The position numbers and the translations under genes were made by a program. From positions 61,116-125,115 of the forward strand of contig NZ_SDLI01000008.1 in the NCBI RefSeq assembly GCF_004123195.1: DNA of 64,000 bases, written 5' to 3'. Shown here piece by piece: positions 34,829 to 43,777 of the stretch. Source of the DNA: Ammoniphilus sp. CFH 90114. Its GTDB lineage: Bacteria > Bacillota > Bacilli > Aneurinibacillales > RAOX-1. Numbering within the stretch: position 1 is the first letter of the stretch; the number at the start of each line of letters is the position of its first letter. The notes under the pieces were generated by a model. That model searched no databases. It was not told the DNA's origin and saw nothing but the letters and a program-made list of their open reading frames with translations.

Positions 34829-35014
34829 ATAACCGGAGAAAGTTCCGCTATTCCCCCCAACTCACCAAAAACAGCCAAAATAGCGGAACGAATTCCGCCT
34901 AATGGCCTCACAAACTTAAAAACAAGCTAGTTTTGGACATTTAACAGGAATTTTCCCGCTTATTTCAAGCCAATTTACCGAAACCAACCACTTAACGGAA
35001 AAATTTCCGTTTAT
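34829..35014 (+). repeat. Phased palindrome repeat, copy C (186 bp, four units)
   Basis: Units start at 34829, 34880, 34941 and 34992, again 51, 61 and 51 bp apart. Unit 2 is ATAGCGGAA-CGAA-TTCCGCCTAA. It is in the opposite orientation to copy B and the same as copy D. It lies between the flavodoxin promoter and the end of the fhuF-like gene. Confidence 0.88.
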
Positions 35015-35039
35015 GCCCCCGCCGCACCGGACCACTCCC

Positions 35040-35073
35040 AACAAAAAAAGAAGATTCCCCTTCGGAAATCTCC
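35040..35073 (-). terminator. Terminator of the iron-transport operon
   Basis: GAGATTTCC-GAAG-GGGAATCTTC on the minus strand is followed by seven T, directly after the fhuF-like stop. Confidence 0.85.
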
Positions 35074-35074
35074 T

Positions 35075-35785
35075 TCACACCTTGACTTTACTATGGTATT
35101 CCTCTAACACTTGCATCCTTGCCGCGTCACTAATCATGGGGCAGGTCGTGCACGGGGTCGCCTTCGGAAGACAGCTTCTTAGGCAGCATTCCCTTCTCAA
35201 GGTTAGCTTCTGCTCAGAAAACAGAGGATGTTCGATGATAGTAAAATCCATCTCAAGTTCTTTTATCATTTGGCATAGCATTTGGTAATCCTCGTCTTGT
35301 TCTTTGGCTTGGCCCTTCCACTTATCAAAGAGATAATGAACCGAATAAGCAGCATGCGCCCATAGCACTTTCTTCTTGATGCCGGTATGCCTCATGAGTG
35401 TATGGTAGACCGGCTTAAGGTTATCTAGAAAAATCGAAGTCAATGCCTGCTTCTTGCAAGCTTCCCCCTCTATATCCGTAGGCGTGCGATCTAGCACGAG
35501 GGAAGGACTCCACAATGGATCCGTTTCAATAGAGATCATAGGCAATGATAGGTCAAGCTTTTTTCCCATATGGGTCAAGGCAAACAAGCCCCCTGCAATA
35601 AGGGTGTAACTATAGTATTTGGCAAATAAAGACGCACTCACAACAGGATTTGGCGACTTCAAACTGGCACCGACTAGATTCAGAAGTTCACTCACTTTGT
35701 CCCGGTCTTGCAAGTCTTCTCCATAAAATCGATAAGCCTTATCCCCATTCGTAGAAAACGAAAACCCGTAATCTTGCAGGAGCAT
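35075..35785 (-). CDS. FhuF-like siderophore-iron reductase
   Basis: This cytoplasmic [2Fe-2S] protein reduces ferric siderophores. The C-terminal cluster motif is ECCLRSC followed by CTTCP, matching the CC-x(n)-C-x2-C pattern of FhuF. The N-terminal part contains KYYSYTLIAGGLFALTHMG and LWAHAAYSVHYLFD, as in FhuF homologues. The ATG at 35785 has AGGTGG five bases upstream; a GTG at 35794 directly abuts the ABC-ATPase stop and is an alternative. It is the last gene of the siderophore-uptake operon. Confidence 0.82.
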   Translation of the reverse strand: MLLQDYGFSFSTNGDKAYRFYGEDLQDRDKVSELLNLVGASLKSPNPVVSASLFAKYYSYTLIAGGLFALTHMGKKLDLSLPMISIETDPLWSPSLVLDRTPTDIEGEACKKQALTSIFLDNLKPVYHTLMRHTGIKKKVLWAHAAYSVHYLFDKWKGQAKEQDEDYQMLCQMIKELEMDFTIIEHPLFSEQKLTLRRECCLRSCLPKATPCTTCPMISDAARMQVLEEYHSKVKV

Positions 35786-35794
35786 ATTTTCCAC

Positions 35795-36619
35795 CTACCC
35801 TATGACACTGACTTTATGATTTAAAGGCTTCACTACTCTTCCTCTACCATGAGGTATACACATGGGGGTTCCAAATAAGGGGTCAACTGTGATCTCACAC
35901 TGCATGCCGAAGACACTCTGAATCATATCAGCGTTCACGACTTCTTCCGGCTTCCCTTGAGCAAATACGGATCGGTTCTGAATGGCCACGATATGATGGG
36001 CATAACGGCAGGCTAGATTTAAATCATGTAACACCATGACAATTGTACGCTGTTCTTTTTCATTGAGTTCAAACAACAGGTCTAGAATCTCGATTTGATG
36101 GGTCAAATCTAGGTATGTGGTCGGCTCATCAAGTAAAATTGTTTCTGTCCCTTGAGCGAGAGTCATGGCGATCCAAGCTCTCTGACGTTGCCCTCCTGAC
36201 AAGGAATCCACCGGACGTTCCGCAAAAGACTTCATTTGTGTTGCTTCAAGCGCACGATACACCATCGTTTCATCTTCTTCCGACCATTGCTTCAACCAGC
36301 TCTGATATGGGTATCGGCCTTGCTTTACTAATTGTAGAACGGTTAACCCTTCAGGCGCGATAGGTCCTTGCGGCAGGATGGCTAGTTTCTTCGCAATTTC
36401 TTTGGTGGCTAGCTTACTAATTTCGTTCCCATCTAATATAATCGAACCGGTTTGCGGTTTCAGTAATCGGGCGAGAGAGCGAAGTAAGGTAGACTTCCCA
36501 CAACCGTTGCTACCGATGAATACCGTAATTTTACCTTTGGGTATCTTTAAATGAAGTTGGTCGATAATGACTTCCTTCTCATAGGCTAGTGTTAGAGCCT
36601 TCGTTTCCATGGCTTGCAT
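35795..36619 (-). CDS. Iron-siderophore ABC transporter ATP-binding protein (FecE/FhuC type)
   Basis: This ATPase powers ferric-siderophore import. The Walker A motif is GSNGCGKST, the signature is [10 protein letters not shown], Walker B is [13 protein letters not shown] and the switch His is in MVLHDLN. The length of 274 is normal. ATG 36619 follows AGGAGGAG. It is co-transcribed with the two upstream permease genes (18-base gap) and the downstream FhuF-like reductase gene. Confidence 0.92.
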   Translation of the reverse strand: MQAMETKALTLAYEKEVIIDQLHLKIPKGKITVFIGSNGCGKSTLLRSLARLLKPQTGSIILDGNEISKLATKEIAKKLAILPQGPIAPEGLTVLQLVKQGRYPYQSWLKQWSEEDETMVYRALEATQMKSFAERPVDSLSGGQRQRAWIAMTLAQGTETILLDEPTTYLDLTHQIEILDLLFELNEKEQRTIVMVLHDLNLACRYAHHIVAIQNRSVFAQGKPEEVVNADMIQSVFGMQCEITVDPLFGTPMCIPHGRGRVVKPLNHKVSVIG

Positions 36620-36637
36620 GTTTGATTCTCCTCCTAT

Positions 36638-37696
36638 TTACATATTTCGGTTCTTATAAAGAAGATAAATGAAATATGGAGCCCCTATGACTGCTGTAAA
36701 CACTCCCGCTGGGATATCTAATGGAGTAAAGGCCGTTCGCGCGACGAGGTCTGCTACCACGACAATGATCCCCCCGATAAGCGCGGAGACCGGAAGCAAT
36801 CCTCCAAAAGCGGAACCGACTAATTGTCTTGCAATATGCGGAGCCATTAAGCCAACGAACCCAATCCCTCCGGCAAAAGCAACCGCTCCTCCAGCTAAGG
36901 CCGTACTAATTAATAAAAGTAACATTCGATGCTTTTGAACGACACTTCCCACGCCAGTGGCCAGATCATCTCCCAGCTCCTGTACATTCAAGATGCGAGT
37001 GATAATAAACGTAAAAGGTAGAAGAAAGCACACCCACGGAACTAACGTCCACACATTATCCCAAGATGACCCGTATACGCTTCCTGTCAACCAAATTTTC
37101 GATTGAGTAGCCAGATATAACGGACCAAAAATCATCATTAATTGCGTCATCGCTTTCATCGCGGCATCCAAGCCTACCCCGACAAGAACCAGTCGTACAG
37201 GGGTTACGCCCTTATTCCAAGATAAACCGTAGATTAAGAAGGCCACGAGAGTCGCACCAAGGAAGGCTACTGCAGGGAGCCAATGAATGCTAACGCTTAA
37301 AGTATTATTATTTGAGTCTAAGTAAAACGTCAGGAAAGTAATCACAGCTACCCCTGCCCCACTGGTAATCCCGATAATATCAGGAGACGCAAGGGGGTTT
37401 CGCATGATCCCTTGCAGAATCGCTCCCGAAACCGCAAGGGAAGCTCCTACGAGGAACGCAATCAGAATCCGTGGCATCCTGAACTGTTGGATGACGAGCG
37501 CGTGCATATCAGTACCTTGACCCAATAACGTACGAACCACATCCAACGGATTGATCTTCATATCTCCCATGCCAATACTTACAATCATGAGAAGAAGAGA
37601 AAGAATGAGTAAAACTGAAAAAACCACCATGACTTTCTTGTCTATGAGAAAGGAGAATCTCCCTTTTTTAGGACGAAACGATACATACTTTTTCAT
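36638..37696 (-). CDS. Iron-siderophore ABC transporter permease 2 (FecCD family)
   Basis: About ten transmembrane helices are visible, with a FecCD layout. Conserved segments are RMPRILIAFLVGASLAVSGA, MRNPLASPDIIGITSGAG, GGIGFVGLMAPHIARQLVG and the coupling-helix region that follows. Its start ATG overlaps the upstream permease stop by four bases (ATGA), indicating coupled translation and a heterodimeric channel. Confidence 0.92.
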   Translation of the reverse strand: MKKYVSFRPKKGRFSFLIDKKVMVVFSVLLILSLLLMIVSIGMGDMKINPLDVVRTLLGQGTDMHALVIQQFRMPRILIAFLVGASLAVSGAILQGIMRNPLASPDIIGITSGAGVAVITFLTFYLDSNNNTLSVSIHWLPAVAFLGATLVAFLIYGLSWNKGVTPVRLVLVGVGLDAAMKAMTQLMMIFGPLYLATQSKIWLTGSVYGSSWDNVWTLVPWVCFLLPFTFIITRILNVQELGDDLATGVGSVVQKHRMLLLLISTALAGGAVAFAGGIGFVGLMAPHIARQLVGSAFGGLLPVSALIGGIIVVVADLVARTAFTPLDIPAGVFTAVIGAPYFIYLLYKNRNM

Positions 37697-38706
37697 TTCC
37701 GGTAAAACCCCTTGCGTGCAATGTAAACAAAGAATGGAGTTCCGATCAGTGCGGTCATAACCCCTACTGGTACCTCTTTTGGCATGATAATGTATCTTGC
37801 ACTAATATCCGCTAGAAGCAGTAAGATCGCTCCCAGTACTCCGGAATAAGGAAGAAGCCAGCGATAATCGACTCCGACCAGCGCTCTTGCTAAATGAGGA
37901 ACAACGATACCAACAAAACCAATAGGTCCGGCTACAGCAACAGAGCTCCCTGCAAGGAGGACAATAACGGCCCATGTCAGGCTCTTGATCCAGACGGTTC
38001 GCTGACCCAATCCTTTCGCTACATCCTCTCCCATGCTTAAGGTGTTGACTTGTTTCGCTAAGAGAAAAGCAGCTACCCAAGCTGTAATCATATAGGGAAG
38101 AACCGGTGTAAGCATCTCTAAGGAGCGTCCTTCAACAGAACCTGCTAACCAAAACAGTACTTCATCTAACGCTTTCTCATTCATAGAGAGCATCCCTTGG
38201 GTTAGGGAAGAAAAAAGTGCTGCCATGGATGCCCCAGCTAAAGTCAATTTCATTGGGGAAAGACCATTCCTGCCCAGTGACCCTAGAACATAAATCGCTA
38301 AAGCCGCTAGCCCTGACCCTAAAAAGGCAATCCAAGTAAATGCAGACAAGGATGATACGCCAAGGAATACAACGAAAAATACGATAAAGAAGCTCGCCCC
38401 TGCGTTCAAACCATAGATATCCGGTGCAGCTAACGGATTCTTGGTCAACCCTTGCATCAAGGCTCCTGCCATCCCTAAACTGATTCCCACTGCAATGGCG
38501 ATCAGCGCCCTCGGCACCCGCGAGGTGGTAATGATGATCTGTTCATTCGAACCATCAAACTGCGAGTACGCCTGCCAAACCATCTCCCAAGTAATTTGAG
38601 TCAGCCCAAACCGGACGCTAGAAAAGCCGCATACGATCATAACTAAAATCAAAGCAAATAAACCTAAAATTTTAAGGATTCGATTGGATAATAAAAATGT
38701 CATCAT
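37693..38706 (-). CDS. Iron-siderophore ABC transporter permease 1 (FecCD family)
   Basis: This is the partner permease, with SRVPRALIAIAVGISLGMAG, LTKNPLAAPDIYGLNAGASF and GPIGFVGIVVPHLARALVG. It is the first gene of the minus-strand operon and divergent from the binding-lipoprotein gene. Its promoter contains a Fur box in the spacer. Confidence 0.92.
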   Translation of the reverse strand: MMTFLLSNRILKILGLFALILVMIVCGFSSVRFGLTQITWEMVWQAYSQFDGSNEQIIITTSRVPRALIAIAVGISLGMAGALMQGLTKNPLAAPDIYGLNAGASFFIVFFVVFLGVSSLSAFTWIAFLGSGLAALAIYVLGSLGRNGLSPMKLTLAGASMAALFSSLTQGMLSMNEKALDEVLFWLAGSVEGRSLEMLTPVLPYMITAWVAAFLLAKQVNTLSMGEDVAKGLGQRTVWIKSLTWAVIVLLAGSSVAVAGPIGFVGIVVPHLARALVGVDYRWLLPYSGVLGAILLLLADISARYIIMPKEVPVGVMTALIGTPFFVYIARKGFYRK

Positions 38707-38747
38707 TGCACCTTTTCTTCTTCACTACATCTAAATACTCTTCTTCT

Positions 38748-38776
38748 AGTTTAAAGACAATGAAAATCTTTGTCAA
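38748..38776 (-). promoter_or_regulatory. Promoter of the iron ABC operon with Fur box in its spacer
   Basis: On the minus strand TTGACA (38776-38771), 17 bases, and TAAACT (38753-38748) form a sigma-A promoter. GACAATGAAAATCTTTGTC (38756-38774) is a Fur box lying across the spacer and -35. Confidence 0.85.
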
Positions 38777-38780
38777 CGAC

Positions 38781-38799
38781 GGTGATAATCAGTTTCATT
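38781..38799 (+). promoter_or_regulatory. Weak Fur-box-like site
   Basis: GGTGATAATCAGTTTCATT is a poorer match to the Fur consensus, directly upstream of the plus-strand -35; with its neighbours it would give three tandem boxes. Confidence 0.4.
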
Positions 38800-38805
38800 T
38801 TTCTG

Positions 38806-38859
38806 TTGACATTTTTCCTCTTCTCTTTTACCATATGAACGTAAATGAATTTCATTATC
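38806..38859 (+). promoter_or_regulatory. Promoter of the siderophore-binding lipoprotein gene with Fur box
   Basis: TTGACA (38806-38811), 17 bases and TACCAT (38829-38834) form the promoter. GTAAATGAATTTCATTATC (38841-38859) is a Fur box covering the start of transcription. Confidence 0.8.
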
Positions 38860-38878
38860 AAAAAGGAGAGAATGATTG

Positions 38879-39871
38879 ATGGTTTCCAATACATACAAGT
38901 TAATGACTCTTTTGTTAACCTTTGCCCTTTTCCTTATAGGATGCGGCGGCGGTAAAACTCAGGAACCTGCTGCTCCATCTGGTCAAGCGGCTAAGCCACA
39001 GGAACAAGCAGCGCCTGCTAGCGATGAAGTCCGCACGATAGAGCATGCTATGGGTACAACAGAAATTAAAGGAACTCCTCAGAAGGTCGTTATTTTAACA
39101 AACGAAGGTACAGAAGCCCTGCTTGCCCTCGGAGTGAAGCCTGTGGGAGCGGTAAAATCTTGGACGGGAGACCCTTATTATGAGCACATCGCTGCTGAAA
39201 TGGAAGGGGTTGAAGTTGTTGGAACAGAGAGCCAAGTCAACCTTGAGGCGATTGTTGCTCTTCAGCCTGATCTCATTATAGGGAATAAGATGCGCCAAGA
39301 AAAAGTTTACCAACAGCTATCTGCTATTGCCCCTACTGTTTTCTCAGATACATTGCGAGGACAATGGAAGCCTAATTTTGAATTGTACGCTAAGGCATTA
39401 AATAAAGAAGAAGAAGGCCGAAAGGTTATTGGAGATTTTGACCAGCGTATTGAAGAATTCAAGACGCAGTTCGCTGATAAGCTAAATCTTGAAGTGTCGA
39501 TTGTTCGTTTTATGGCGGGAAAAACAAGAATTTACTATAAGGACACTTTCTCTGGGGTCATCTTCGAACAGATCGGCTTAGCTCGTCCGGCTGCTCAGAA
39601 CAAGCCAGAATTCGCAGATGAGATCACAAAGGAACGTACACCTGAAATGGAAGGCGACATTCTCTTCTACTTCACCTATGATACGGGTGACGGCGAAGCG
39701 AATAAGAATGAACAAGAATGGCTTAAGGATCCTTTATTCCAGAACCTTAACGTTGTGAAAAATAACCGTGCATACAAAGTCAATGATGCCATCTGGAACA
39801 CAGCTGGTGGTGTAAAAGCAGCCAACCTGCTTCTTGACGATATCACAAAAATTTATTCTGAATTGAAATAA
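38879..39871 (+). CDS. Iron-siderophore-binding lipoprotein (FecB/FhuD type)
   Basis: This is the extracellular receptor for the adjacent FecCDE-like ABC system. A lipoprotein signal ends at LFLIGC, followed by a Gly/Ala/Pro/Gln linker. The mature domain has IEHAMGTTEIKGTPQKVVIL, NLEAIVALQPDLIIG, a long helix, and VKNNRAYKVNDAIWNTAGGV. AAGGAGAG lies upstream. An in-frame TTG at 38876 is an alternative start to the ATG at 38879. It is divergent from the permease operon, and both promoters carry Fur boxes. Confidence 0.9.
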   Translation: MVSNTYKLMTLLLTFALFLIGCGGGKTQEPAAPSGQAAKPQEQAAPASDEVRTIEHAMGTTEIKGTPQKVVILTNEGTEALLALGVKPVGAVKSWTGDPYYEHIAAEMEGVEVVGTESQVNLEAIVALQPDLIIGNKMRQEKVYQQLSAIAPTVFSDTLRGQWKPNFELYAKALNKEEEGRKVIGDFDQRIEEFKTQFADKLNLEVSIVRFMAGKTRIYYKDTFSGVIFEQIGLARPAAQNKPEFADEITKERTPEMEGDILFYFTYDTGDGEANKNEQEWLKDPLFQNLNVVKNNRAYKVNDAIWNTAGGVKAANLLLDDITKIYSELK

Positions 39872-39896
39872 GCCCCCATCTAGGGGCTTATTTTCT
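39869..39896. terminator. Bidirectional terminator between convergent genes
   Basis: TAAGCCCC and GGGGCTTA form a perfect stem followed by TTTTC on the plus strand; it overlaps the lipoprotein stop codon. Confidence 0.7.
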
Positions 39897-40232
39897 TTCC
39901 GTTATTAAAGCATTCAGCATAGAACTTACAATGGTCGTGACGATAGCCCCGAAGAACGCCCCCCAGAAGCCTGTAATCTCAAAGCCTGGAACGAGCATGG
40001 AAGTAAACCAATACGTCAAGGCATTAATCACCAATAAGAATAAACCAAGTGACACAATCGTGAGAGGTAAGGTAAAAAACACAAGGATTGGTCTGACAAT
40101 CATGTTGACTAACCCTAGAATAAAGGCAGCGATAAGAGCTGTACCGAATCCTCTAAGCGAGATACTTGCTAACAACCAGTCCGCAATAATTAGAGAAAAA
40201 CCGCTTAAAACTAAACGAATAAGCCAATTCAT
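39888..40232 (-). CDS. YvlD-like membrane protein (phage-holin 4-2 superfamily)
   Basis: This 114-residue protein has four hydrophobic segments and matches YvlD: IADWLLASISLRGFGTALIA, LVNMIVRPILVFFTLPLTIV and a C-terminal FWGAFFGAIVTTIVSSML. Despite the holin label, chromosomal members are housekeeping membrane proteins of unknown role, in B. subtilis linked to envelope stress. No phage genes are nearby. Confidence 0.85.
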   Translation of the reverse strand: MNWLIRLVLSGFSLIIADWLLASISLRGFGTALIAAFILGLVNMIVRPILVFFTLPLTIVSLGLFLLVINALTYWFTSMLVPGFEITGFWGAFFGAIVTTIVSSMLNALITERK

Positions 40233-40393
40233 TCGTCCCTCACTCCCCTTTTATTTAATGTATATACTTCTGGATGAGCAGTATGAAAAAACGGTGTTTA
40301 TTATTTAATATAATTATATATGAAAAGCTTCATCAAATCACATACTAGGAAGCCAGGCCTACCTTACATCAAACCTCCAGGAAATTTGGGCTC

Positions 40394-40424
40394 ATAAAAA
40401 AAGCAACCACATCGCTGTGGTTGC
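40394..40424 (-). terminator. Terminator of nhaC
   Basis: GCAACCACA-GCGA-TGTGGTTGC is a perfect stem on the minus strand, followed by seven T. Confidence 0.88.
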
Positions 40425-40433
40425 CTTTGAAAA

Positions 40434-41816
40434 TTACTTCTTCAGTTTCACTATGGTTATTCCTAATAAAGAGAAGATAATCGATATAATTGGCACCGTG
40501 AAATTTAACACGGCGTAAGGCGCATAGGCAAAGGCAGAAACGCCTAAGGTTCCAAAAATAAAGACTCCACACGTATTCCAAGGAATAAAGACCGATGTTA
40601 TGGTTCCCCCATCCTCTAGAGCTCTTGAGAGATTCTTGGGATGAAGGTTACGGTCCTTATAAGCTTTTGCATACATTCGAGAAGGTACAACAATAGACAA
40701 GTATTGGTCAGCCGATACGGCATTAGTAAAGAAAGAAGTTCCAACCGTAGAGGCCATCAGACCGCCATCCGTTTTTACCAGCTTTAAGATTTTACGAACA
40801 ATGGCTTCCAGCATCCCTGTATGCTCTAACACGCCTCCAAATACAGCTGCTACAAGGATCAAAGAAACGGTATACATCATATTATCAATACCGCCACGGT
40901 TCAATAGCTTGTCTACCATGGCATTCCCGGATTCTAATTGATAGCCTCCCTGTAAGGCAGAAACCGCCTCACTCATGGTTGCGCCTTGTAGCCAAACATG
41001 AGCGATCCATCCCAGCACAACTCCAACGATTAGTGCTGGCAAGGCAGGAACCTTCCTGGAAACCAACATAATAACAATGCCGGGAATAAGAAGGAGCCAT
41101 GGCGAGATCATAAAGTTCTCCCTTAATACCGTCATCACATCGTTAATTTCTGTAGCAGACACGGTGTCAGAGGCAAAGCCCCTTCCAAGATACCAATAGA
41201 CGCCAAGGGCAATCACCAAGCCGGGAATTGTGGTGTAAAGCATATGGCGAATATGTTCGAATAAGTTAGCTCCAGATAGGCCAGAAGCAAGCAAGGTTGT
41301 ATCGGAAAGTGGAGACATCTTATCTCCGAAATAAGAACAAGAAATAACCGCTCCTGCAATCATCGGAGCAGGAATGCCCATACTCATTCCAATTCCCATT
41401 CCCGCTACCCCGATCGTAGCCATAGTTGACCATGAACTACCGATAGCCAAAGAAACAACCGCACAGATTAAAGCGATCGCCACTAAGAAATAGGCAGGTG
41501 ATAAAAGCTGCAAGCCATAGTAGGTCATGGCCGAAATAACTCCCCCACCAATCCACGAACCGATAATCATCCCTACTACAATTAAAATTAACACAGCAGG
41601 TAAGACCAACTGGATTCCTTTATACATCCCGTCCTCGATATCCTTCCAAGAGAACCCGTATTTCCACGCGAGCAGAGCAGCGACAACGCTGCCAAGAATT
41701 AAGGGGATATGCGGACTTCCCTCAAAAACAATAATGGTGACAGCCATTCCTGCAATCATGACGATCAACGGAATAATTGCCACACCGAATGGGACTTCTC
41801 TTCTTTCTGAGCCCAT
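40434..41816 (-). CDS. nhaC: NhaC-family Na+/H+ antiporter
   Basis: This integral membrane antiporter exchanges sodium for protons, or malate-Na for lactate-H in the MleN branch. About 11 transmembrane segments are visible. Signature regions are IGSWIGGGVISAMTYYGLQL, LAIGSSWSTMATIGVAGMGI, SYFGDKMSPLSDTTLLA and SADQYLSIVVPSRMYAK. The preferred ATG 41816 has AAGGGGG eight bases upstream; the GTG at 41843 would add nine residues. Substrate specificity within the family cannot be told from sequence. Confidence 0.88.
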   Translation of the reverse strand: MGSERREVPFGVAIIPLIVMIAGMAVTIIVFEGSPHIPLILGSVVAALLAWKYGFSWKDIEDGMYKGIQLVLPAVLILIVVGMIIGSWIGGGVISAMTYYGLQLLSPAYFLVAIALICAVVSLAIGSSWSTMATIGVAGMGIGMSMGIPAPMIAGAVISCSYFGDKMSPLSDTTLLASGLSGANLFEHIRHMLYTTIPGLVIALGVYWYLGRGFASDTVSATEINDVMTVLRENFMISPWLLLIPGIVIMLVSRKVPALPALIVGVVLGWIAHVWLQGATMSEAVSALQGGYQLESGNAMVDKLLNRGGIDNMMYTVSLILVAAVFGGVLEHTGMLEAIVRKILKLVKTDGGLMASTVGTSFFTNAVSADQYLSIVVPSRMYAKAYKDRNLHPKNLSRALEDGGTITSVFIPWNTCGVFIFGTLGVSAFAYAPYAVLNFTVPIISIIFSLLGITIVKLKK

Positions 41817-41947
41817 CTCCAGTTCCCCCTTTATATAAACCACTCATAGATTTTATCATTAATCACCATGTACTAATATAACGGATATCCAAGTAAAAGG
41901 GCAGAGGATATTTATAGGAAATTTATCTGAAAATGTTTCCATAAACC

Positions 41948-42010
41948 AAAAAAGGCTGACCCTTCAGCCCATCGCTTCTTGCCCGACCGGATCTAAGGGA
42001 CAGCCTTTTT
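41948..42010 (-). terminator. Terminator of the DUF1657 gene
   Basis: AAAAAGGCTGTCCCTT pairs with AAGGGTCAGCCTTTTTT on the minus strand. The stem shares GGCTGTCCC with the terminator at 22452-22512. Confidence 0.75.
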
Positions 42011-42027
42011 GTATGGGTCATGATTTA

Positions 42028-42234
42028 CTAGAATCCTTTATATTCTGGTTCTTCCTGCTCAATCTTCTGAACGCGTTGCTCTAGAGAGGAAATAATGGTT
42101 TGTGTCTGCTGAGCGGCCTGCGTATACATCTGCTTCGCTTGTTTATCTTGTGTTTGTAAAGCAAATGTTTCTAGGTTGGCTTGTGCTCCCTTTAATCCAG
42201 CAAGGGTTTGTTTTACAGAAGTAGATACAGTCAT
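42028..42234 (-). CDS. DUF1657 protein
   Basis: This 68-residue helical protein has the DUF1657 features: VSTSVKQTLAGLKGAQANLE, then ALQTQDKQAKQMYTQAAQQT and a final acidic YKGF tail. The family is found in spore formers, often near spoVA-type genes, though none is adjacent here. Function is unknown. ATG 42234 has GGAGGG upstream. Confidence 0.8.
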   Translation of the reverse strand: MTVSTSVKQTLAGLKGAQANLETFALQTQDKQAKQMYTQAAQQTQTIISSLEQRVQKIEQEEPEYKGF

Positions 42235-42338
42235 GGGTTTCCCTCCATATAAAGTTTCTGTTGATCCCCGGGGGACCATTACATAGGTTCTCCCATGACC
42301 AAAATCACCCTTCTGGAAATTAGTGGCTATGATTCAAG

Positions 42339-42791
42339 TTAATCCTCTTCTTTCTCCTTCTTCTTATCTTCCTCTTCACTTAAATCATTCAAAGCATCAA
42401 GAGAAGCTATACCGCCTCCACCTTGACTTCCTCCTGATGCTCCTAGTCCACCACCTAATCCTCTAAATAAGGGTCCAATAGTGGAAAACAACTTAAACAT
42501 CGGAACGATATAATTCATCGCACCGCCTAGGGCACCAAGTCCACCTAGACCTGTTCCTCCGCCTAAACCTCCAAGCAAGCCGGAACCCGCACCTAGACCT
42601 GGAAAACCGACCTGTTGTAAATCAACTTTTTTCCGATTAATTCGATGAGCTCTCATCACCACATGATCTTTTTTCACATCTTTGACCTGGACTACATAGG
42701 GATCCCCTTTGGAGTTCCTATATAGGAATGGTTTCCCTTTGATTTTCTTCGCCGCTGCCCGCATCCTCTTCAGGCTTTTCCTTTTGCGCAT
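42339..42791 (-). CDS. Gly-rich hypothetical protein with basic head and acidic tail
   Basis: I do not recognise a family. Residues 1-30 are strongly basic (KRKSLKRMRAAAKKIKGKP). Residues 30-65 form a small beta segment (DPYVVQVKDVKKDHVVMRAH). Residues about 66-135 are glycine- and leucine-rich, and the tail is acidic (SEEEDKKKEKEED). Such composition is common in spore-coat or morphogenetic proteins, but this is inference. It neighbours the DUF1657 gene on the same strand. Confidence 0.6.
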   Translation of the reverse strand: MRKRKSLKRMRAAAKKIKGKPFLYRNSKGDPYVVQVKDVKKDHVVMRAHRINRKKVDLQQVGFPGLGAGSGLLGGLGGGTGLGGLGALGGAMNYIVPMFKLFSTIGPLFRGLGGGLGASGGSQGGGGIASLDALNDLSEEEDKKKEKEED

Positions 42792-42930
42792 TCAATCCAC
42801 CTCGTTTTATCTTCTTCTAGCTAGCTTATGGATGAGATGGACAAATGGTAACGGCGCAAGCCCCTACGAGAATATTCTTCTTTTTCCTGAATAGGCTTTA
42901 TTGGACAAAAAAATGGAAGGGGGAAAACGA

Positions 42931-43743
42931 TTGGGTACTGCCAATTTTCAACAGGCTGCTTTATTTGAACACCGGTTCTGGCTTCAAGTGCTAGGAGATC
43001 ATGCTCGCATGCTGCTTGACCAGCTATCACCTAAGGAACAGGAAGAAGTCAAGAAAGCTCAGAATTTTATCCAAGTCTTTGATCAGTTACTCATTCAAGC
43101 ACGGCAAAACCTCGCTGAAAAAGAACTCGCTTCGTTGACCAACACGGCTAAGAAACAGGCGGAGGAAATAAGAGGATTTAAGCTCCATCTGATCCGCCGC
43201 CATTTAACCGAACAAATCGCTATTGGCTTTCCTCCTACCTTCATCAATCATATGGTGAACGAGGTTGAAGAATATCTTCGGATCTTAGACTTTTTAACGA
43301 AGGGAACTGTTCCTCCGCCCATGCACCCGGTTCATCACCACCTCGTATGGCTGCTTGATGCAGCAGGACACTCTGCAGGAATCGCTGCAGATCTAGACAT
43401 GGTGGAGAAAAAGCTGAAAAAGCAGAGCGAAAAGTTTGCGATGACTTTTGAACAGTTTTATATTAAAGCTGTCGAAGTAGCCGGTTATATGAGAACCAGT
43501 TTACAGCACTTCCCGGCATTAGATCGGTTTAATCATCAAGTGGAAGTGGAAATCCTTGTCTTTACCCAGTTCCTCCGCGAACTAGAGGCGATGGAGCTCC
43601 AGCAAAAAGTTTTAAGCACGCTTGCTCCCCTAATACTCGATCATATGGCCCGTGAAGAATGCTATTATCTCACGAAGCTAGCTGAGGTGAATGCAGCCAG
43701 GCCACCTCAATGCGACCCGACCAAACCTCGAACAGAAGCCTAA
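42931..43743 (+). CDS. DUF2935 (hemerythrin-like helical) protein
   Basis: This protein consists of two four-helix bundles of the DUF2935 type. Each begins with an E..FW or F..FY pattern: ALFEHRFWLQVLGDHARMLL and KFAMTFEQFYIKAVEVAGYM, with possible metal-binding His/Glu pairs (EHRFW, DHA; FNHQVEVE, DHMAREE). Function is unknown; members occur in spore formers. The TTG at 42931 has AAGGGGG upstream and fits the family N-terminus; an in-frame TTG at 42901 is less supported. A terminator follows. Confidence 0.8.
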   Translation: MGTANFQQAALFEHRFWLQVLGDHARMLLDQLSPKEQEEVKKAQNFIQVFDQLLIQARQNLAEKELASLTNTAKKQAEEIRGFKLHLIRRHLTEQIAIGFPPTFINHMVNEVEEYLRILDFLTKGTVPPPMHPVHHHLVWLLDAAGHSAGIAADLDMVEKKLKKQSEKFAMTFEQFYIKAVEVAGYMRTSLQHFPALDRFNHQVEVEILVFTQFLRELEAMELQQKVLSTLAPLILDHMAREECYYLTKLAEVNAARPPQCDPTKPRTEA

Positions 43744-43747
43744 AATC

Positions 43748-43777
43748 AAGGATCCGAAAAACTCGGATCCTTTTTTT
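43748..43777 (+). terminator. Terminator of the DUF2935 gene
   Basis: AAGGATCCGA and TCGGATCCTT form a perfect stem followed by seven T. Confidence 0.9.

Noticed and set aside
39888..40232. Phage holin indicating a prophage
   Set aside because: It is the chromosomal YvlD-type protein; there are no endolysin, capsid or integrase genes nearby.
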